From assembly GCA_037501455.1 (NCBI GenBank), contig CM074859.1, positions 92,462,894-92,526,893 of the forward strand: DNA of 64,000 nt. Direction: 5' to 3'. Origin of the DNA: Lantana camara. Taxonomy: Eukaryota; Streptophyta; Magnoliopsida; Lamiales; Verbenaceae. The number at the start of each line of letters is the position of its first letter. Position 1 is the first letter of the stretch. Shown in pieces: positions 58,401 to 64,000 of the stretch. Position numbers and translations under genes: made by a program. The notes beneath the pieces were generated by a model. The model saw only the letters and a list, made by a program, of their open reading frames with translations, was not told where the DNA came from and ran no database searches.

Positions 58401-58537
58401 TGGATCAAAGATCTCTTTCGAACTAATCCCTGACGGGGAGTAGCTAACCCGCGTGGGATGAACACGTAAGAGCCGATTAGATTCCAGAAATTCAGGACAT
58501 GGAATCCGAGGACGGATTCTCTTAAGGGGGAGAGAAT
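55455..58537 (+). other. Interior of the non-coding element
   Basis: It begins with a 7-base spacer and the primer site TGGTATCAGAGC (55462-55473), then a CCCGGTTGCAAAACCGAGG hairpin. The middle is AT-rich, and no ORF exceeds about 61 codons with any recognisable domain. The end has a triple hairpin array at 58219-58292, a GCGTGGGATGAACAC block near 58453, the GAATCCGAGGACGGATTC inverted repeat near 58502-58519 and the polypurine tract CTTAAGGGGGAGAGAAT at 58521-58537. Confidence 0.85.
58219..58292 (+). repeat. Three-unit array of GAGAGA-CGGGGT-TCTC hairpins
   Basis: Units at about 58219-58235, 58248-58264 and 58275-58292, spaced 27-29 bases, each GAGAGACGGGGTnCTCTC. It is homologous to the array at 3468-3547 and lies about 230 bases upstream of the polypurine tract. 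Confidence 0.75.
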
Positions 58538-60483
58538 TGTAACGCCCCGAATTTCAAACAGTCAGGTACGCTCGACACGTGTGGGTTTCGAGCGTTAGGA
58601 TTTTATTTTATTATTTTTGTTTATTCAATTTATAGGTGTTATATTAATTTTATAAATTGTTTTCAACATGATTACAGTGGAAATTGTATGAAATTCATTT
58701 CACTTTGAGAATTCATGTATAAAAGGAAATTTAATTGTCACATGAATTAATTGTCCAATTTGTATTAATTGCATAATTGTCCTTAATTGCCCATTTCCTT
58801 TTCTTTAAGGACCCAATTGCATGAAAATATTAGGGGACCTAATTGATCTTTTCCCACACTTTATATACTTAATTGTATAACTTACATAATTGAGGGATTT
58901 AATTGTAAATATTACAATATTTCCCCAAATATATTGGTATATGATATGCATCTTTTCCACAACTTTCATTTGATCATATATCATACAGTCATTCATCTCC
59001 ATTTCTCTCTCTCGGTTCCTTCATCCAAGGAGGAAGAAAATTGGGAAAATCATCATCTTCAAGCTAGAATTTATTAGGAAATTTCATGATTCAAGCTCGA
59101 GCATCCGTAATCATCCATCTCTCTTCCTTCAAGTACATGTAAGTTGAGATATGTGATTTCTTGGTAACAATTCATGAAGCTAGGGTTATGATTTTGATAT
59201 AATAACTTGTCTATATGATGTTAGAAGCGGTATTCTGAGCTTTAGGCTTGAATTCCTTGCATAAATCTTGAGAACTATGAGGTATTATGATGAGGTTATA
59301 TATGAGCTCAAGTTTGTAATTATGGAGATTGAAGCATGGGTTGTGTGTTTATATTGAGTCTTAGTGTACCACAAGCATGCATATATGTTCCTTTTCATGA
59401 ATTATAGCATAAGAGATTGAATTATGATGATTAAGGTGAGAGTTGGGAGTGGTTCGTAGCTCCCCTATTCTTCTGCTCTGTTTTCTGCATCTTCTGCGTA
59501 ACGGGAACGACCCTTCCCGTTCCCTTTGTAAATGGGGAACGACCGTTCCCATAATTTGAACAATGTGCATGGCGGCGAGGACGGGAATGACCGTTCCCAT
59601 TTCAGCTTGCAAGCCGGAACTGCCGTTCCCGTCTTCGGGAGCAGCTTCGGGAGTGGGGAACGACCCTTCCCATTTTTACACCAAAACCTGGAACGACCGT
59701 TCCCAGGCTTCTGGAAGTGCAAAAGTTCCTGCATAAAACTGTAATTTTGGATCTTAATTTCAATGGTTTATTTGACCCCAAATTGTTATTATATGATTAA
59801 TTACATGTCAAATCATGATATTTACATGCTACATTGTTTATTGCATGATGTCTCGTACTTGATCAGGCCGTGCGTCTTCTATGAAGTAATATCCTTGAAT
59901 TGTGGTCTCATGCACGTATATTGTTCCGTTTCTTGTCCAGTTATTCTCCAGGGCGAAGATTGTCGAGCATGAGCATGTTCACGCATTCACGAGTCGTGTG
60001 TCACCTGTCAGGTGAGGTTTAATTGCTAGTTATATAGAACCCGTATAACCTTTACGTGATCTTTCGGCCAAAGGTAATTATATCTATAATTTCCATGAAA
60101 TCATTTATCATTTCAAGTCATGTTCATGAAAAGCAAGCAAGCAACCATGGTTCGTGTATTTGATTATTTATTGTTAATTATGAAATTTATAGTTATTGTT
60201 ATTGTTTTATTTGAAGATGATAATGTATTGATATGTAAAATCTGAATATATTTTATTTGGTAACTGAGAAATGATGTGACCTGATAAATGGAAATATTTG
60301 ATACTGATTATTATATGCTTCCGCTTAATTTCGTTGCATGTATAAGTTAATCCCGCCTAGCTTGTCAGTTATTGCATTGTCACCCGTTCGCTATAGGTTA
60401 GTTCATGTACGGATTGGCCGTTTCGTGTGTGAATTGACCTATAGTGCGGGGGTGTGGCACCTCCACGTGTACGGGGTGCTACA
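58538..60483 (+). repeat. 3' LTR of the non-coding element (1946 bp, internally deleted)
   Basis: It matches the 5' LTR except that 54395-55114 is missing, the join lying at about 60144 near an ACCATGG word. The deletion removes the acceptor-like site and CTAGGCGG while the donor-like AGGTGAGG stays at 60010-60017. Palindromes lie at 59502-59708. Confidence 0.9.
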
Positions 60484-61512
60484 GAAGCTGTGGGAATCAT
60501 TCAGGCGGTCGGATTTTGGCTAAGAAGGTGTTGAAGAGCGGGTTCTATTGGCCCTCGTTATTACAGGATGCCATCAACTTCTCCAAGAAATGCCCTAAGT
60601 GCCAATTCCATTCCAATGTTCCTCAACTGCCCGCAGCCCAAATGATCCCCTTTGATGTTTCGTGGCCCTTTGACCAATGGGGCATTGACATAATGGGACC
60701 CCTTCCAATAGCGGTCGGACAAAAGAAATTTGTGATCCTCGCGGTGGATTACTTCCCCAAGTGGGCCGAAGCTGTAGCGGTCGCGAAGATAACATTCAAA
60801 GTAGTGAGAGACTTCATCTGGAAAAATATCATCTGCAGATACGGTATCCCGAGGGTACTGATATTAGACAATGGATCTCGGTTCATCGATGTTGACACTC
60901 GGGAATGGTGTTATGAAGTAGGCATTGAGCAATGCTTCACTTTCGTGGGCCACCTTCAAGCCTATGGTCAGGCTAAAGTCACAAACCGAACCATACTCCA
61001 GCATCTTAAAACGATGCTCGAGAGTAAGAAGGGTAAGTGGGCCAAAGAGCTCCAAGGGGCCTTCTGGGCATACCGCACTACCCCGCGAGCGGCCACGGGT
61101 GAGACCCCCTACTCCCTCGTATACGGCTCCGAGGCCATGATACCTGTACAGATGGCTCAAGAATCCACACGCATCGCTTACTTCGAGCCCACCGCCAACG
61201 AGAGTAACCGGGCGCTCGAATTAGACCTGCTAGATGAAAAGAGAAACATTGCTTGGGCCCGAATGCACAAATACAAAGCATCAGTGACCCATTAATACAA
61301 CAAACTCGTCAAAGAAAGGACCTTCCAACTGGGGGATCTGGTCCTCAAAAAGGTTGAAGTGTCCAAGCATGTGGGTAAGTTAGATCCCAACTGGGAAGGC
61401 CCCTTCAAAGTTATCTAGGTACGAGCGAACAACACCTACCTGTTGGAAACTTTGCAAGGCGAGCGTCTCCCTCACCTATGGAATGCCTTCAATTTGAGAA
61501 GATTCTTTGTTT
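60484..61512 (+). pseudogene. Main part of Tat-type integrase, catalytic Glu replaced
   Basis: It continues from 52791. It shows the second His (GNHSGG), CPKCQFH of the zinc module, then the catalytic core. The first Asp is in WGIDIMGPL (60687-60689) and the second in LDNGSRF (60867-60869). The third position, 35 residues on, is Lys (60975-60977, in GQAKVTNRT) where Glu is needed. The C-terminal part has stops near 61293 and 61417 and ends in WNAFNLRRFFV at a TAA ending at 61512. No chromodomain is seen, as expected for Tat. Strand transfer activity is lost. Confidence 0.9.
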
Positions 61513-62316
61513 AAAGGCAAATTTTGTAACCCACCTCGCTCGGGGCACATTGTATCTTCTTTTGACAGAAATATAAGTACATCAGTAGGTATTTTCATAC
61601 ATTGTTGTTTATTTACTGGTTCAATTTATTATAAATTACGCTATCAGTCAAATCAGCGCCAACTCCATGTCGAGAGTACTCCACGTCGAACGGCTCGATG
61701 ATTAATCTCCTTGACGCTCAAAATTGTAAGAACCCTTCTAAAAACAAACGGGTCAATACCAAGGTTAGCACATATCCCATTACACTGACTGGGCACCGAG
61801 GGTCCCAGTTCACGCTTGTAAATTCGCTGAAAGCCCTCAGGCCATTGAATGCATGTACGCTCATTAAGGGTAAACACTTAGCTGATCCATGTGTTGATTT
61901 CTAAGTTCAAGTTCAAACCCCAGCTACGTTCATTATTTTGCGATGCCCGAATTATTGTAATATTAAAAAACAAACACTTAGCAAATCCATACGATGGTCT
62001 TTCTAAGTCCCAATTTATGGTATTACTACGCTCACTACTACTATTCTCAAGTTGGTTTTCAACAAAAGCAAACACTTAACGAAACCCTTGGTGGATTTCT
62101 AAGTTCAAGTTTTGAGCCTTTAAAGTGTGGCCAAGGTAACCCTCAGGGATACACCCTCGCACCCACACAATCATACATCATAAAAATTTCAAGATCAGAA
62201 TGAAAGTTTACTTCATTCGCCCAAAACAAATAAAGAGAAGGATACAAAAGCAGTAAAGGAAAAGCCACAAGTCTAGAAATGAAAATTACAAGTATAAAAA
62301 AAGTAGATAGGAAGCA
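61513..62316 (+). other. 3' untranslated region of the Tat-type element
   Basis: It lies between the pol end and the antisense ORF, with no sense gene. It contains three diverged tandem units of about 100 bases at 61855-62130. Confidence 0.7.
61855..62130 (+). repeat. Diverged ~100-bp tandem repeat, three units
   Basis: AAACACTTA recurs at 61872, 61972 and 62070. ACGCTCAT/ACGTTCAT/ACGCTCAC recurs about 50 bases from each, and TTTCTAAGT follows in all three. Tandem repeats in this region are an established feature of Tat-lineage 3' UTRs and a known source of satellite DNA. Confidence 0.65.
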
Positions 62317-62955
62317 TCACTGGGGTTGACTCTCAGGTTCTGGGGAGGCAGTTGAGAGTGGAACAGGGGCCAGCACTTCAGCGTTGGAGGCTTGAGCGTC
62401 GCTATGACCAGCGCCATCTTGAGCGTCAATGGTGGTGCCTTTATCTTCAATTGTTATGGGCTCAAGATCGATGGGGTTAGCCTCCATATACTCATTTTGG
62501 AGCATAACAACCAAGTCGTTATACTCCGGCTCAGTGAGGTCCTCGTTTGGATCGCTAGCGATCATGGGCTCCAAATTCTCATCCAGATCCATCCTTAAGC
62601 TCTCGTCGACACGGGTGGATGGGGGCACTACGCCCAACTTGATCAGCTAGCCCACGGACTTCCAGAAGAACCGGCGAGTGTTGTCCAGACAGTGCAAGTT
62701 CGCAGTAAAAGCGAACGCTTTGGAACGTACAAACTTGACAACCGCTTCCCAGGTGACCCTCGACTCCAGGCCCTCAACTTATCCCTACAAGTCAGCAAGC
62801 TCTTTCCTTGTCACCTCAAACTGACGGTTGCGCTCGGCCAAATGCTTGTTGAGCTCCTCATTGTCAATCCTCAATTGGTTGCGCTCCTCCTTCATTTTCT
62901 TGTGGCGATTGTCCAGCTTCAGATAGGCATCCTCCTGTTCCTTCAGCACCTTCTT
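62317..62955 (-). pseudogene. Antisense ORF downstream of pol (Tat-type aORF)
   Basis: On the - strand one frame runs from 62955 to 62317, about 212 codons, with three stops near codons 56, 58 and 103. The N-terminal part is a clear coiled coil (EQEDAYLKLDNRHKKMKEER, then EELNKHLAERNRQFEVTRKE). The middle contains a TRRFFWKSVG-like block, and the C-terminus is acidic with many Asp/Glu/Pro. Extra ORFs opposite to gag-pol are known between pol and the 3' LTR in Tat-lineage elements, and their function is unknown. The N-terminus is cut off by the copia LTR at 62956. Frame conservation over 200 codons argues that it was once coding. Confidence 0.7.
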
Positions 62956-64000
62956 TGTTGGAAAACACGAATCAGAAAGCAGCGGAATTTAAAAAAATTT
63001 TCCCAACAAAAGGACCGTGGACTCGCAATCGTGTAACCAAATTCGTAGAGATAGAAAACTTACTTTTCTTTTACTCTTTCTTGAAGCGTTTCAAGCCTCC
63101 CAAGAACGCTCTTCTCGCGGCTTGACAACCCGTCCCTCGAAAGTCTCTTTCTACTTCAGAATCCATTGTTGGGATAGCAATCCACACCAACCTAGATTCA
63201 ATTCATGTTAGGGAAGTTCTTAACAATATAACATAAAGAAAGAAACATGAAACGAGAAAAGCAGGATTGAAACTCCCTTCGAAAACCAGTTTTGCGAAAG
63301 TAGAAAACTGCCAGTCACAAAACCCTCGTGAAAAAATTCATCCTTCAGGATATGGACGAACGGTTTTTGCCATCTTCTTTGGTTCGATTTTTTCATTCGT
63401 TTCATGTTGGGTTCAGAATCGTTTCATCATCCCTTTTGATCGTTTTGCTTGATCCCCACTTTTCGTTAAAGCTCGAATCTTCAAAACTTCTAACTTGAAG
63501 CTCTCTAGAGATAGTCCACCAACTTGGCTACAATCTAACTAGTAAGGATGCTAGTTCTCTAGTTAGTGTTTAGGCTTAACCTAGGGTTTCGTTTATCTTG
63601 GACAAAGGATGGTGTTCAACACATGAACCAAAAGAATTCTCGATTAGCTCTAAGGGGAGCTCGAGCTCCCCTATTTATAAGCAAGGGAGTGCCGAAATTC
63701 CTAGTCCTTAATGGGCTAGGATTTTGGTCTCTCTCTCTCCTATTACTTGATCAACAAGTAATTTTGACTTTGACTTTGAATTCTAATTCAAATCAACTTT
63801 CAAGAGAGCTAAAAATATCCAAACTAATTTTGGATAATTTTATACTTTAAAATAAATAACTTATCTTATCTAATTAATTAATTCATAATTAATTAACTAG
63901 ATTATTTTTCTCCAAAATAAGACTTTCTTTTTAATTCAAAACTAAACCAAAGTCTATTAAATAATTAACACTTTTAATTATTTAATATATATATATATAC
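62956..64000 (-). mobile_element. Copia LTR of the 1.9-kb family, cut by the right window edge
   Basis: It begins TGTTGGAAAACACG and follows the end of the 22326-24244 LTR in reverse. GGGGAGCTCGAGCTCCCC (63654-63671) lies beside a - strand TATA box (TTATAAATAG at 63680-63671). It is the 3' end of a - strand LTR, and whether it is solo or part of a full element cannot be seen. It disrupts the antisense ORF. Confidence 0.9.

Larger units (their letters stand above)
52792..60483 (+). mobile_element. Non-coding LTR retrotransposon (LARD-like), GAAGC duplication
   Basis: The 5' LTR is 52792-55454, interior 55455-58537 and 3' LTR 58538-60483. GAAGC lies at 52787-52791 and 60484-60488. The primer site matches initiator-Met tRNA and a polypurine tract is present. 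The 3.1-kb interior has no recognisable gag or pol. The 3' LTR lacks about 716 bases present in the 5' LTR (54395-55114); otherwise the two differ by roughly 2-3% where I compared them. It is probably mobilised by an autonomous gypsy element elsewhere (inference from LTR ends and primer site). It is related to 11495-16096 and to the interior at 3251-5640. Confidence 0.95.
47452..62955 (+). mobile_element. Ty3/gypsy Tat-type element, truncated, split by a nested element
   Basis: From left to right it has a probable LTR end at 47572, a primer site, gag, protease, RT, RNase H, a second archaeal-type RNase H, integrase, a 3' region with tandem repeats and an antisense ORF. The 3' LTR is not visible because a copia LTR begins at 62956. 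The nested LTR element occupies 52792-60483. The second RNase H and the antisense ORF are established features of the Tat lineage (Ogre, Retand). It is non-functional. Confidence 0.9.

Noticed and set aside
62692..63036. 114-aa + strand ORF
   Set aside because: It is the shadow of the antisense coiled-coil ORF and crosses into the copia LTR at 62956.

Overview
The window is plant nuclear DNA made almost wholly of retrotransposons. I found no host protein gene, tRNA, rRNA or CRISPR array. The case for a plant genome is Ty1/copia and Ty3/gypsy (Tat-type) gag-pol remnants, very long LTRs, primer sites complementary to initiator-Met tRNA, and insertions nested inside one another. The species cannot be named; a flowering plant is likely.

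Layout. (1) 1-6695 is a pile of long-LTR fragments plus the non-coding interior of one element. (2) 6696-45077 is an old + strand copia element (gag/PR/part of IN at 6696-7843; RT/RNase H/3' LTR at 43104-45077), split by a - strand copia element of another family (7844-43103). That element carries three insertions of its own: a solo LTR at 8005-17860, a + strand copia of the same family at 22326-35573, and a solo LTR at 39983-43093. The 8005-17860 LTR holds a roughly 1.4-kb insertion bounded by 10-bp repeats, which in turn holds a tiny LTR element at 11495-16096. The + copia holds a solo LTR at 29752-33042. (3) 45078-47451 is unassigned AT-rich DNA plus a foldback element. (4) 47452-62955 is a + strand Ty3/gypsy Tat-type element with gag, PR, RT, RNase H, a second RNase H, IN, a tandemly repeated 3' region and an antisense ORF. 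Its integrase is split by a non-coding LTR element at 52792-60483. (5) 62956-64000 is the start of another - strand copia LTR.

Six insertions have target-site duplications that I read directly: CTTCA, TTCTA, ACTTG, GATGT, ATTCC and GAAGC. These fix the order of events, with up to five nesting levels.

The most unusual material is a superfamily of long LTRs (ends TGTRRYRCCC...GGGTGYTACA) that encode no protein in any copy here. Most carry a cluster of imperfect GC-rich palindromes whose sequence differs by family while its place in the LTR is similar. Several also carry a conserved consensus-like splice donor and/or acceptor near a CTAGGCGG motif. Two have interiors ending in an array of three small hairpins before the polypurine tract. 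One member is reduced to two 2.2-kb LTRs around a 163-bp interior. All coding regions seen are broken by stops, frameshifts or insertions. The - strand copia copy has lost the second RT Asp, and the Tat integrase has lost its catalytic Glu.
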